A DNA stretch of 64,000 nucleotides from CBDIHP01 sp965279195 (GTDB lineage Bacteria; Planctomycetota; Planctomycetia; Isosphaerales; Isosphaeraceae): contig CBDIHP010000022.1 of the NCBI GenBank assembly GCA_965279195.1, positions 1 through 64,000 on the forward strand, read 5' to 3'. Every line of letters starts with the position of its first letter. Position 1 is the first letter of the stretch. The notes under the pieces were generated by a model. That model was not told the origin of the DNA, ran no database searches, and saw only the letters and a program-made list of their open reading frames with translations. The position numbers and the translations under genes were made by a program. Below, piece after piece: positions 17,197-25,654 of this stretch.

Positions 17197-18275
17197 GCCG
17201 CGTAGCCCATACGGCCCGCCTTCGACTGGTTCTTGAAGTACGTCAGCGCACGCTCCACGCCCTCCGGCAGCCGCGGACGGCCCAGGGCCTCGCCCCGACG
17301 CTCCAGGTCCGCGATCAGCAGCCGGTCCGCACCCTCCTCGTGTTTCAATCTGTGCATCCAGGACTCGACCCACGGGCGGATCTCCGCCGGTGTCTTCGCG
17401 GCGTTGAACATCGCGTCGGCCGCCATCCAGGCATATTCACTCGCATGGTAGAAGTCGACGACCAATTCCTTGGTGACCGTCTCCAGGTACAGCCAGTTGT
17501 CCTTCGCCCCGTCGGCCAGGCCCACGAACCGGGCGCCCGGGAACGCCGCCTTGGCCCGGGCGACCTCGCCGTCGAGACGCTCGTAGAAGGTCAGCTTGCC
17601 GTGCTCCGGCGTGGCGGCGGTGTAGACCGTGTGCAGCCGCTCGCCGTCGGCGTCGTAGAACCCCAGCGTGCCGACCATCGCCTCGCGCCAGGTGTCCTTG
17701 CCCATGAGCATGCAGGTGCCGTCCAGGCCGACGGTCACGGTGGCCACCGGCCTGTCCGGGGCGGGCAGCTCGTACTCGGCGTCCTCCTCGCGGGCCGGCG
17801 CCACGGCGGCGACCGCCTCGGCGACGTTCTGGACGAACGAGCGGGCGACGTCGCGGCCGTGGTTGGACAGGAGGTCGTGGGTGACGCGGGCCGACCCGAA
17901 CTCGGCGTACTTGTGGGCGATGATCCTGGCGAACCGCGGGGTGGAGCTGACCACGATCCGGGCGGCCTCGTCGAGCGGGCAATAGGTCTTGCCGCCGCGC
18001 GAGGGCTGATACACATGCCTGGGGACGCTGGCGACGCCGTAGGGGGTCTGGTAGTCCTTGGCGTGGCGGCCCTTGGACGTGAACTTGACGCCGTCGATGG
18101 CCATGGGCTTGCCGTCGGCGTCGAACCGCGAGAGGGCCTCGGCGGTGGCCGCCACGCCGGCACGGTTGAGTCCGTCGAGGATGGCCTCCCCGGCCTCGAG
18201 CATCGACTCGTGGTAGGGGATCTCGATCTGGACGGTGAATCCGAAGTCGATGCGTCGGACGATGGCCGCGGACAT
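17193..18275 (-). CDS. ISKra4-family transposase, upstream ORF (A)
   Basis: About 360 residues. The start is the ATG at 18275; a GTG at 18287 is an alternative. The protein has the family's layout: ARFDADGKPMAIDGVKF-like N-terminus, the block GGKTYCPLDEAARI, the DDE core with VTVGLDGTCMLMG (first Asp) and FVGLADGAKDNWLYLE (second Asp), then DFYHASEYAWMAADAMFN. It ends with FKNQSKAGRMGYAA, exactly where intact relatives continue into the PIGSG block with the catalytic Glu. That block is in the next frame, in ORF B. The stop TGA overlaps the ATG of ORF B as ATGA. Alone, this ORF would lack the third catalytic residue. Confidence 0.8.
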   Translation of the reverse strand: MSAAIVRRIDFGFTVQIEIPYHESMLEAGEAILDGLNRAGVAATAEALSRFDADGKPMAIDGVKFTSKGRHAKDYQTPYGVASVPRHVYQPSRGGKTYCPLDEAARIVVSSTPRFARIIAHKYAEFGSARVTHDLLSNHGRDVARSFVQNVAEAVAAVAPAREEDAEYELPAPDRPVATVTVGLDGTCMLMGKDTWREAMVGTLGFYDADGERLHTVYTAATPEHGKLTFYERLDGEVARAKAAFPGARFVGLADGAKDNWLYLETVTKELVVDFYHASEYAWMAADAMFNAAKTPAEIRPWVESWMHRLKHEEGADRLLIADLERRGEALGRPRLPEGVERALTYFKNQSKAGRMGYAA

Positions 18276-18500
18276 TGGGACAAGCACCGGAGCGTTACCA
18301 GGCCTGCCAAGCCGCCAGGCAGATAACCGTTAGGATCCTCAAGTCCCACATGATTCCGCGGTCGCCGGATGGTCTTGCCACCTAACCTCCATTATCGGAC
18401 GTCATCCCGTGGTGTTTTCAGGGCACCATCCGAGGTCATCACGCACTCCATCGGAGGTGATCGCGACCGAGACCGGCTGCGTCCCGAAGGCCCCCGGATC

Positions 18501-18767
18501 TCAGGATCCTCCTTCGAGGCCATCCGCGACGGCGCATTCCCAGATCGCGTCCTCGGCGTCGATCGCGGCCGAGGCCTCGGGATCCGCCCGGATCGCCTCA
18601 CAAGCCCAGGTGAATCGTTCCCAGAATTGTTTGCGTTCCCATTCCTTGACCGCGACGTCGACGACCGCCTCGATCGAGGTCTTCTCCTCCGCGGCGATGC
18701 GGCGGAGCCGTTCGAAGGTGGCGAGGGAGATCCGGATGAACTTCGATGAATTCATCGAATCCTTCAT
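18501..18767 (-). CDS. RHH-type antitoxin without an adjacent toxin
   Basis: An 88-residue protein, ATG at 18767. A second ATG at 18755 has AAGGA 4 bases upstream and may be the true start (MNSSKFIRISLATFERLRRI). The N-terminus has the short beta strand and two helices of a ribbon-helix-helix repressor. The C-terminal part (KQFWERFTWACEAIRADPEA and IWECAVADGLE) matches the toxin-binding tail of MazE/VapB-like antitoxins. Such genes normally overlap a MazF-type toxin gene downstream. Here the 100 bp downstream hold no toxin start, and then the end of the ISKra4 element begins. Loss of the toxin by insertion is inferred. The gene lies next to the replication origin, where addiction modules are often found. 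Confidence 0.6.
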   Translation of the reverse strand: MKDSMNSSKFIRISLATFERLRRIAAEEKTSIEAVVDVAVKEWERKQFWERFTWACEAIRADPEASAAIDAEDAIWECAVADGLEGGS

Positions 18768-18984
18768 TTGGGGACTCTCTGTTGTGGCAAGGCTCGTGGC
18801 AGTCCTGGTCGAATCTTCTGTTGTGGGTTCGCTCTGGCGATCTGATTCGCTGGACTATTCAGCTGAGGCAGCCCTTATCAATCTTTACAATTTCAATCCA
18901 TATCTCTAAATTTATAATATTCTAATCTTCTCTCGGAACTCCTTTCCTCACCGGCTTCCAGTGCGTGTCTATAGCGTCTTCGGC

Positions 18985-19260
18985 TCACTCATCATCTGCC
19001 TCCAGCTTCAGATCTTGAAGTCGCCTTGACTGGGCATCCCCCTGCTTCGCGACCTTTGCCGCGTCGAGACACTCATACTCCGCCTTCGACAGACCTCCCC
19101 TTGGGCTCTGTGTGGTCGTCCCGGATGGCGTCGACCAGGAGGATCCCAAAATCATCGAACTTCCCATGCTTCCGATCGAACAGCCAGTCGCCACGCTCAA
19201 CCTGGTCAGGATCCTATGCCCGGCATGAGGCACAATGGTTTCATGGGCCCTCCCGCCGCT
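18985..19260 (-). pseudogene. Decayed gene fragment beside the origin
   Basis: Two minus-strand frames make sense in succession. The upstream one reads GDWLFDRKHGKFDDFGILLV then DAIRDDHTEPKG. After a one-base shift near 19105 the other reads LSKAEYECLDAAKVAKQ and ends LQDLKLEADDE at 18985. The pieces are hydrophilic and protein-like but match no family I know. No start codon is evident. The open frame that extends upstream to 19437 would cross an iteron and is not credible there. Confidence 0.4.
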
Positions 19261-19385
19261 ACCGCCCCCAATGATCGACCGCTCCAATTCGGTCCTCCCC
19301 TCGAATCTCGTCAACCGACCTGAGACCAACAACTCGCGATAGCAACTTCCTCCATCTTTATCGCGCGAGAGATCACGGCTCTCCG

Positions 19386-19654
19386 TACCGTCGTCTGGGG
19401 GATGAAATACCCTCTGCACACTCCAGTCATCGGACATTTATCGTACCGTCGTTCGGGGGACGTTTTGAATTTGACTAACCAAACTCTACAACCGTTAGCT
19501 TCCTACCGTTGCCCGGGGGATAGTCTGTAAATTTCGCTACCGTCGTCCGGGGGATGCGTTACCGTTGTCCGGGGGATAAAAATACCGTTGTCCGGGGGAT
19601 GCATTACCGTTGTCCGGGGGATGTTTTCCCGCAATTACCGTCGTTCGAGGGATG
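19386..19654 (+). repeat. oriV: Eight iterons of a plasmid replication origin
   Basis: Eight direct copies of a 19-bp word, consensus TACCGTYGTYCGGGGGATG, start at 19386, 19444, 19504, 19538, 19560, 19583, 19605 and 19636. The four central copies (19538-19605) are spaced 22-23 bp apart, two turns of the helix, so bound initiators would lie on one face. The outer copies are 31-60 bp apart. The array lies directly upstream of the initiator gene in an AT-richer stretch. This is the layout of iteron-controlled plasmid origins, in which the Rep protein binds each repeat. No DnaA box was recognised with confidence. Confidence 0.85.
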
Positions 19655-19727
19655 GTTCTCTAACCTAAGTCCTTGCAGGACAAGGGATTTTCTGCCCATA
19701 ACTCTTGTATTAAAACCTTACGAAAAA

Positions 19728-19746
19728 CAACAACACGGGGTTGTTG
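19728..19746 (+). promoter_or_regulatory. Inverted repeat in the repA leader
   Basis: CAACAAC, a 5-base loop ACGGG, then GTTGTTG forms a perfect 7-bp inverted repeat that ends 27 bases before the repA start codon. It lies in AT-rich DNA (19658-19773) between the last iteron and the gene, where a promoter must lie. A dyad here could be an operator for autorepression by Rep or a leader hairpin. GAGG at 19760-19763 is the probable ribosome binding site. Confidence 0.4.
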
Positions 19747-19773
19747 CACTTTCAATATTGAGGTACCGGACCA

Positions 19774-21246
19774 ATGCAGCAAGCAAGCCTCCCGATGTTT
19801 GAGCCAGCCGACCCCCGAGAGATACTCCGGCCGACCGGTGGACGGGATGAACTGAATCTCGCCGAGTTCCCGATCTCCCTCTTAGCCGACCGAATCCCCG
19901 CAGGCTGCAAGACGCTTGAGTTTGAAGATTCCGTATTCGACAGTCAGGCGAATGCCCTCGTAACCCGCCGCTTAACCATCACCGGTAGCGATAAGTACGG
20001 TCTCCCAACCGCCGTCGATGACGAGATCCTCGTCGCCCTGATTCAGCTCACGAAGCTTAAAAACTTCGAAAGTCCGCGGGTTAATTTTTCCAGATATGAG
20101 TTAATCAAGATGCTCGGATGGAGCGATGGTGGCGAGAGCTACGAGAGAATCGCCGAGTCGCTCAACCGCTGGATGGGCGTGACGCTCTATTACGATAAGG
20201 CTTGGTGGGACCGGGAGTTGAAGGCCTGGATTGACGCCAAATTCCACGTTCTCGAGAGCGTCTTCCTAATAGACGGTGAAACGCGAAAACGACGACGCAT
20301 GAAAGGCCTGCAGGATCTGGGGTTCTCCTGGTTCTCGTGGAATGAGGTGGTCTTCCGGAGCTTTCAGGCCGAGAACCTGAAGAGACTTGATGTAGACATC
20401 TACTTTTCGCTCAAGAGTTCGGTTGCGAAGCGGATGTATCGCTTTCTCGATAAACGCTTCTATCACCGGACCCGGTGGGAATTCGGTCTAGAGGAATTTG
20501 CTCGCGAACACATTGGGCTCAGCCGAAATTACACTTCCGCCAAAATCAAAGAGAAGCTTCAACCGGCACTGGACGAACTTACAAGCATAGAGTTTCTAGA
20601 GCCGCTGAGCCGCGACGAGCGATACGCGAAAGCCGGTCGCGGTAACTGGAAAATCATCCTCATTCAGAAAACGGCCCCGAGGGAACAAAAGCTTCGGCGC
20701 TCTGAACTTTCCGAGCTTGAGAGGGAGCTAGTCTCCAGAGGAGTCACGCCCTCGAAGGCGAGTGACCTTGTAGCAAGACACCCAGCCGAGCGAATCAGGA
20801 TCAAGCTCGAAGTTTTCGACTGGATGCTCGCGACAAAAGATAAGCGAGCTATGAAGAACCCGGCTGGCTATTTGGTCAAATCAATCGCGGACGATTACGC
20901 AGCTCCCCGTGGCTTCGAATCCAAGGCCGAGCGAGAAGAGCGGGAGCAGGCCGAGCGAGAGCGACAACGAACAGAGGCCGAGGCCAAGAGAAAGCAAAGA
21001 GCCGAGCAGGCTCGGGATCGGGCGATTCACTCGAAAGTCACGAAGCACTGGAATAGCCTCACCGTTGCCGACCAAGAGAAGCTTGATGCCGATGCACTGG
21101 GTCAGGCCGAAGAATCGCTAGCAAATTCGTATCGCGAGATGAAGGCGAGCCGGAACCCGCTGGCCGGGTCGTTTCTCAAGCTCATTCGGGACGAGTACAT
21201 CCGGAATATCTTGAACTTGACCATTTCCGCGGCATCTGCGGAATAG
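19774..21246 (+). CDS. repA: Plasmid replication initiator protein (RepA-like)
   Basis: A 490-residue protein, ATG at 19774 with GAGG 10 bases upstream. The first 350 residues fit the replication initiator A type: LNLAEFPISLLADR, TRRLTITGSDKYGLPTAVDD, YELIKMLGWSDGGESYERIA, LKRLDVDIYFSLKSSVAKRM and YRFLDKRFYHRT, which I read as tandem winged-helix DNA-binding units. A highly charged coiled-coil follows (residues about 380-420, EREEREQAERERQRTEAEAK). RepA would bind the iterons immediately upstream and recruit the host replisome. Codon use and GC are clearly lower than in the flanking genes, suggesting a different history from the chromosomal-type cargo. No parA/parB pair is present in the window. 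Confidence 0.85.
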   Translation: MQQASLPMFEPADPREILRPTGGRDELNLAEFPISLLADRIPAGCKTLEFEDSVFDSQANALVTRRLTITGSDKYGLPTAVDDEILVALIQLTKLKNFESPRVNFSRYELIKMLGWSDGGESYERIAESLNRWMGVTLYYDKAWWDRELKAWIDAKFHVLESVFLIDGETRKRRRMKGLQDLGFSWFSWNEVVFRSFQAENLKRLDVDIYFSLKSSVAKRMYRFLDKRFYHRTRWEFGLEEFAREHIGLSRNYTSAKIKEKLQPALDELTSIEFLEPLSRDERYAKAGRGNWKIILIQKTAPREQKLRRSELSELERELVSRGVTPSKASDLVARHPAERIRIKLEVFDWMLATKDKRAMKNPAGYLVKSIADDYAAPRGFESKAEREEREQAERERQRTEAEAKRKQRAEQARDRAIHSKVTKHWNSLTVADQEKLDADALGQAEESLANSYREMKASRNPLAGSFLKLIRDEYIRNILNLTISAASAE

Positions 21247-21254
21247 AGACCGCC

Positions 21255-21560
21255 AACGTGCCGAAGGAGTCGCTGCGCAAGCAGGTGGGGCCCGGTCTGC
21301 GCGCGGTCTCCGACGCCCCGGACCGCCTCGAAGCCGAGCGTTAGCTGGGCTTGGCAGTGGCGAAGTACCGCACGACGGCCCCGAAGCTGGCCGAGTGGCT
21401 GGAGGCGAACGTGCCGCAGTCGCTGACGGCCTTCTCGCTGCCGGCGAGCCACCGGAGGCGGCTGAGGACGACGAACATGCTGGAGCGGGTCAACCGTGAG
21501 ATCAAGCGTCGCACCCGGGTGGCGACGATGTTCCCGAATGAGGCCTCACAATCACATCAC
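21255..21560 (+). pseudogene. C-terminal remnant of an IS256-family transposase
   Basis: The plus strand reads VPKESLRKQVGPGLRAVSDA, an in-frame TAG at 21342-21344, then VAKYRTTAPKLAEWLEANVP and MLERVNREIKRRTRVATMFP. The last stretch (R-T-T-N-x-L-E-R-x-N-R-E-I-K-R-R-T) is the hallmark C-terminal block of IS256/mutator transposases. The N-terminal catalytic domain is missing and a stop interrupts the rest, so the element is dead. It sits 10 bp behind repA. Confidence 0.7.
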
Positions 21561-21939
21561 AAACCTAGGAGTCCACCGAGAGCACCGCACACGAGGCGGT
21601 CCGTTCTGGTCAATCGCTCGCGTCTCTTCCGCTTTGGGTCGGGGGGACGATAACGCTGCTCGAAGGGGATGTTGCTTGGCATGTGTCTGCCCCAGGGTAC
21701 GTGCGGACTGCTTCCGTTGGTGATTCTAACCCTCAAAACGAATGTTGTGGGATGCCAAATAGAGTTGGTCAGATTCGAATTACAGAACTGCCTGAAAATG
21801 AGGCGTTCGGAGAACATGGAGCCCATGCTAGTCGGGGTTTACCGTACCTGGCACCTGAACAGTTTGGGTGCCTATTCCAGTTTCCCGTTCCATTGCTACG
21901 GGCCTAGACCATGCCTTACGTTCTCTGATCATCAGCGAT
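21561..21939. other. Intergenic stretch without recognisable gene
   Basis: The stretch is AT-richer than the window average. Short open frames exist in several directions, but none has coherent protein composition, a ribosome binding site or a known motif. Confidence 0.3.
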
Positions 21940-22287
21940 TTACCAGTACAGGCTCATCCAACTCGACCTCATCTGCATGTAAATATTCTTCTTGGTCAGT
22001 TCAACAGCCTTGGCCTTCTCGACATCGACTTTTAATTCCTCGATCGTCTGATGGGCGTTCGCTTCCCCCTGCTTGAGAACACCTTCGATGTACTCCACGA
22101 GTGCGATCTCGGCCACTTCCCGCATGAGCTTGGACTGTTGGTAGGCGGCCTCGGACGCCTTGACGCGGGAACGGTGTACGATCCAGCCGAAAAGGTAGGC
22201 GGTTATCAGCACAAGAACCATCAGAACTCGCAAACTCACGCGGAGTCGGCCCTGATACCAAGGTTTAAGGGGGTCTCGCTCTGACAT
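21940..22287 (-). CDS. Small single-helix membrane protein
   Basis: About 115 residues from the ATG at 22287 (MSERDPLKPWYQGRLRVSLR). One transmembrane helix spans about residues 16-36 (VLMVLVLITAYLFGWIVHRS), and the rest is a charged coiled-coil-like domain (EEAYQQ, EELKVDVEKAKAVELTKKN). The F/L-T-L-R-x-L-M type helix start is common among planctomycete accessory proteins of unknown role. Its N-terminus abuts the remnant of a tyrosine recombinase gene. Confidence 0.55.
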   Translation of the reverse strand: MSERDPLKPWYQGRLRVSLRVLMVLVLITAYLFGWIVHRSRVKASEAAYQQSKLMREVAEIALVEYIEGVLKQGEANAHQTIEELKVDVEKAKAVELTKKNIYMQMRSSWMSLYW

Positions 22288-22288
22288 C

Positions 22289-22719
22289 TCAATCCACCCC
22301 ATTAGGGCAAGGACGGTGCAAGAAATCCCGGTGCGGCAAACGCGGCGTGGAAGTGCCGATGTCGTAACGGACGGTTTCGGCTTCCGCTGCCGGGTTGATG
22401 AGGCAGATGTGCCGCTCGACGAGGAGGCGGAAGTACCGCCGGAGGGCTGCCCATGTCCGCTTCTTCTTGGACGGTCCGCCGCTCAAGTCAGAAAGATACC
22501 GCCCGACGTCTCCCGCCATGATCCGGTGAAGCTCAAGCTGCTCGCGTTCACACCAGGCAAGGAAGTGGGTCACCGACTGCTGGTACGCTCGCTTGGTATG
22601 CCGGTTCCGCACCTTGCCGTCGAAGAAGTCGGTCCACGCCTGAGCGGCGGGGCCTCCCCCTTTCACCACCAAAGCCGGCAGTCCGTCCAGGGTTCGACGG
22701 TCACGAGGTCCTGGCTCAT
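22289..22719 (-). pseudogene. Truncated tyrosine recombinase (N-terminal domain only)
   Basis: The natural start appears to be the ATG at 22719 (MSQDLVTVEP). A one-base shift then leads into the frame reading LDGLPALVVKGGGPAAQAW, WTDFFDGKVRNRHTKRAYQQ and ALRRYFRLLVERHICLINPA. These are the SAM-like core-binding domain of phage-type integrases. The catalytic domain with its R-H-R-Y residues is missing: the frame ends in a short unrelated tail at 22289. The gene is both frameshifted and truncated, so it should be inactive. Confidence 0.6.
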
Positions 22720-22945
22720 CCGTTCGTCCCTCCGTCGAGCAACCTTCGGCATGCCGCAACGTCGCGACGGCGATCGCGAAGCTGGAAGTACATTGACCGG
22801 ACCGCCTGCCACTCGTCGGCCATGCCGGGAGGGGGGCGAGGAGTTCGGCGGCATCGGCGACGAGGCCCTGGGCCCGGTCGAGGAGGTCGAGGGCTCGTGC
22901 GACCCGGTCGCGGTGCTCGGCGGTGAGGGTCGGGAGGAGATCGGT
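22716..22945 (-). pseudogene. Small coiled-coil protein coupled to the recombinase, frameshifted
   Basis: Upstream of the recombinase start one frame reads LTAEHRDRVARALDLLDRAQ and GLVADAAELLAPLP. After a one-base shift near 22825 another reads MADEWQAVRSMYFQLRDRRR and DVAACRRLLDGGTNG with a stop. The stop shares bases with the recombinase ATG (ATGA at 22719-22716), so the two genes were translationally coupled. The product would be a short helical protein, perhaps a recombinase accessory factor; no family is recognised. Confidence 0.45.
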
Positions 22946-23194
22946 CAGAAGTGGCCTGGCAACGGGTAGTCGATTGCAAGCAATCGTAGCAGGATGTTTG
23001 TAGCGGATAAAGGGGGTTATCAGGCACTAAACAAGAGGTGAGGTCGGGGCGTTTGCTTTACGACTCTAACCGCCCGCGGTTGGACTTTTTCAGACGCGGA
23101 TTGGCCTCCACCCACGACAACAGTCGAGAACGTTTGGGACAGGAAGATATAATCTAACCTCCAAAGCATCAGGGACGGTATCTGGAGCAGGTCG

Positions 23195-23560
23195 ATGAAA
23201 CTCTTACGCAACCTCTCCACAGTCCGTGGGGTGATGGCATGGGTCGCGATCGTTGCCATGCTCATATGGGGCTGCAGTGTCGTTCGGTCATGGGCCTATT
23301 ACCGCTCGAACTACTTGTTTTTCTCAGAATGCGAATCCAGCTGCCTCCAAGAGTTAGCGGGGCCATGCCCTCCTATGGTTGTTTGTGGGATGCTGGGGCA
23401 TTCGTCACACAACGAGTACGATGGACAGCATCATGAAGCAGCATGGCGGTCTAGCCTGCTCGAAGAGTTGGATCATTATCGGGCACGCAAAACGAAATAT
23501 GCTCATGCGATGTGGTTGCCGTGGATTTCATTACAACCGGACCCAACCACGGTGAGATAA
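23195..23560 (+). CDS. Small planctomycete membrane protein
   Basis: A 121-residue protein, ATG at 23195 with GGAG 9 bases upstream. The N-terminus STVRGVMAWVAIVAMLIWGC is a helix of the T-x-R-x-x-M-x-x-V-A-I-x-A type that recurs in small planctomycete proteins. The soluble part contains five Cys residues between 50 and 70 and a basic region (LDHYRARKTKYAHAMW). It is a single-pass membrane or secreted protein of unknown function, standing alone between recombinase debris and the convergent WD40 gene. Confidence 0.5.
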   Translation: MKLLRNLSTVRGVMAWVAIVAMLIWGCSVVRSWAYYRSNYLFFSECESSCLQELAGPCPPMVVCGMLGHSSHNEYDGQHHEAAWRSSLLEELDHYRARKTKYAHAMWLPWISLQPDPTTVR

Positions 23561-23697
23561 ATTCATCATGCTCGCTCGAATCCGCGAAGAACGCTAGCGA
23601 GGTGAATAATACGGTAGCCGGAGACAAAGAGAATTAAACTCAACCGCTTCGCGGTGGAGCATTGGGACATCGTCTCAACCCAAACGGTGAAAGACAT

Positions 23698-24801
23698 CTA
23701 GTGGCGGATTGCCTCCGCAATCTTTCGTGGGGCGATTGTCTGCTCGTCGAGGCTCGACACCAGTTCCCGTCCGTCAGGTGAAAATGCGATCGGTAACCAT
23801 CCCTTCATTTCGCCCATGGCTTGAAATGTAGCTGTGTCCCACAGCCGAATCGAACCGCTGTTCCCTGCCGTCGCGAGCAGTTTGCCGTCAGGGCTGAACA
23901 CAACTCGCCGGACCATCTCGTCGATACCTCGGAGGGTCGCCACGACCCGATGATCCGTGGTGCTCCAGAAGGTTACCTCACTGACACCTGCGGGCTTCTC
24001 ACGGATCGTGGGCACCCCGACGCATGTGACGAGCATCCGCCCGTCCGGGGAGAATGTGACCGCCTCTACGTGGATGAGTGGGTTTGCCGCCCCGAGCCGC
24101 TTGCGGAGAGTAGGAAAATCCAGCGTTGCCCGCTCTCGGCCGCTGGCTACGTCCCACACCCTGACCACTCCTTCCCATCCGCCGCTTGCCAGCAGCTTGC
24201 CGTCGGGGCTGAACGCCACCGTGAGGACTCCCTCGGTGTGGCCCTTCAGCGTGCGTGTTAACTTGCCCGTCGCCGTATCCCAGACGGTGATGTCGTTACC
24301 GGGTGGACTAACGCCATCTCCCCCCCCGGTCCAGAGCCCCGCTACAAGCCACTTTCCATCGGGGCTAAACGCGATTGAACTGGTGGTCCATGCGGGTGCT
24401 TGGATCGTCAGTCCAACACGGCCGGTCAGAGCGTCGCAGAGCCTGATGATCCCTGGAAATTCTGCAACGGCGAGAACCTTCCCGTCCGGGGAGAACGCGA
24501 CCGAGCAGACTCCGTCCGCCTTCCCCGTCACGCTGGCCCTTTGTTTCCCTGTCTGGGTGTCCCAGACGACAGCTTGCCCAGGACGTCCTTCTTGAAGTAG
24601 CCCGACAAATCGGCCGTATCCCACGGCGAGGAGCATCCCATCTGGTGAGTACGCCGCCGATCGAATCACGTCGGAATTCGTGTTCGGGTCGTCCTCTGGT
24701 AATCGGAACCTGATTTGCTGTGCGGTGGCCGTCCCGTTCGCAATGACGAACGCGACGACAACGAGACACAAGGCCTGAGACCATACGCGGGGGAGGCTCA
24801 T
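23698..24801 (-). CDS. Secreted WD40-repeat protein
   Basis: A 367-residue protein, ATG at 24801 preceded by GGAGAGGAAC. A signal peptide (LCLVVVAFVIANGTATAQQ) is followed by about seven WD40 blades, recognisable by repeated AFSPDGKLLA-type strands and VWDTATGK-type closing strands (for example SVAFSPDGKVLAVAE and IRLWDTATF). One circular propeller is expected, a protein-interaction scaffold outside the cytoplasm. Planctomycetes carry many such proteins, often fused to kinases; this one is stand-alone. No neighbour points to a pathway. Confidence 0.75.
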   Translation of the reverse strand: MSLPRVWSQALCLVVVAFVIANGTATAQQIRFRLPEDDPNTNSDVIRSAAYSPDGMLLAVGYGRFVGLLQEGRPGQAVVWDTQTGKQRASVTGKADGVCSVAFSPDGKVLAVAEFPGIIRLCDALTGRVGLTIQAPAWTTSSIAFSPDGKWLVAGLWTGGGDGVSPPGNDITVWDTATGKLTRTLKGHTEGVLTVAFSPDGKLLASGGWEGVVRVWDVASGRERATLDFPTLRKRLGAANPLIHVEAVTFSPDGRMLVTCVGVPTIREKPAGVSEVTFWSTTDHRVVATLRGIDEMVRRVVFSPDGKLLATAGNSGSIRLWDTATFQAMGEMKGWLPIAFSPDGRELVSSLDEQTIAPRKIAEAIRH

Positions 24802-25105
24802 CGTTTAGTTCCTCTCCGGTGTTCAGGAGGCAGCCGACCTATCCCACGAATCAGGGACACTCGAGCATACGAAAACCCCAGTGACCTACCCTCAACTCGA
24901 GGCCAAGAGTTCTCTCCTACCTTTGGATTGCAGCGTGATTTTTCCCGTCAGGGCGGATTGTCCCGTCCGGACGGAAATAACGAAACTCCTTGAGTGACTC
25001 CTCTATTAGCAGAGTAACATGAATGCGACTCGACGCGGTGGAACCACGAGAACGAGCGTTTCTGAGAAAGGCCCTAGTCCTATCGCCGTTGTGTGGCAAA
25101 TCGAG
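24802..25105. other. Intergenic stretch without recognisable gene
   Basis: About 300 bp between the divergent WD40 gene start and the end of the ART-like gene. No coherent frame, hairpin or repeat was seen. Confidence 0.3.
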
Positions 25106-25525
25106 CTAATCGCGAGGGAATGGCTTCCAGACAGAGATGCCTCCCACTTCATCACCCTGCCCTTCCTGGTAGTCCTCACCAAAACGGTATGTCAGGACCT
25201 CGGGCGGGATGCAGTCTAGCTCCAAGATTAGACCTGTCCGGCTATCAGGGTCTTGTCGTGGCTGGACAGAAATCGAGGAAGAATCGAAGCGGATGATAGC
25301 CCACATCAAATTATAACTAGCAGTGACTCCAGCGGTTGGGAAGACAATCGAGAACCAACGGACGCTCTTGTCGATGGTGTCGGTGACATGAATGAATTCT
25401 TCACCCCGCTTGCAACCACTCGTTAGTTCGCCGGCTTCCAACTCCTGGAGACGCCTACCGCTCAATAGGCCGTGTTTCCCGATGCTTTGGAGATTTCGCA
25501 TTGGTGTTGCGTGATAGTACCACAT
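25106..25525 (-). CDS. ADP-ribosyltransferase-fold-like small protein
   Basis: A 139-residue stand-alone gene: the ATG at 25525 has GGGAG 8 bases upstream. The N-terminus WYYHATPMRNLQSIGKHGLL matches the opening strand-helix of the ART superfamily (Y-H-x-T followed by N-L-x-S-I-x-x-x-G-L), seen in DarT/DUF4433-like and other NAD-using toxins. The His would contact NAD. Further on, GEEFIHVTDTIDKSVRWFS could be the second motif, and acidic residues near the C-terminus (GDEVGGIS) could supply the catalytic Glu. I cannot tell toxin from housekeeping enzyme. No antitoxin is adjacent: a DarG-like macrodomain gene is not visible. Confidence 0.5.
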   Translation of the reverse strand: MWYYHATPMRNLQSIGKHGLLSGRRLQELEAGELTSGCKRGEEFIHVTDTIDKSVRWFSIVFPTAGVTASYNLMWAIIRFDSSSISVQPRQDPDSRTGLILELDCIPPEVLTYRFGEDYQEGQGDEVGGISVWKPFPRD

Positions 25526-25640
25526 GAACGCTGCTCCCTATCTCGGATGCAAAATTATCGGTCGGGACCGTTGCCACGAGATCATTTGTTCCGTGAGCTA
25601 TGAAATCCGTGTCTCTGAGGTAGCCATAGAGAAAGGGAAT

Positions 25641-25654
25641 TATCTCCGGCAAAA
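25641..25654 (+). repeat. Copy 1 of the 14-bp word TATCTCCGGCAAAA
   Basis: The first of three identical copies within 4.1 kb (others at 28359-28372 and 29698-29711), all in the same orientation. It lies 115 bp upstream of the ART-like gene start. Confidence 0.5.

Larger units (their letters stand above)
16910..18399 (-). mobile_element. ISKra4-family insertion sequence
   Basis: The element contains a split ISKra4-type transposase gene and is bounded by an exact 11-bp inverted repeat TCCGATAATGG (16910-16920, and complemented at 18389-18399). The ends may extend a few bases outward, because scattered further matches occur. No target duplication was found, so the exact boundaries are uncertain. 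Its right end lies about 100 bp beyond the stop of an orphan antitoxin gene, where a toxin gene would be expected. Confidence 0.7.

Noticed and set aside
19260..19437. Upstream extension of the 18985 ORF
   Set aside because: It crosses the first iteron and its translation loses protein character there.
19386..19654. The repeat array as a CRISPR
   Set aside because: Repeats are 19 bp, spacers vary from 3 to 41 bp, and a rep gene follows directly; no cas genes. It fits iterons.
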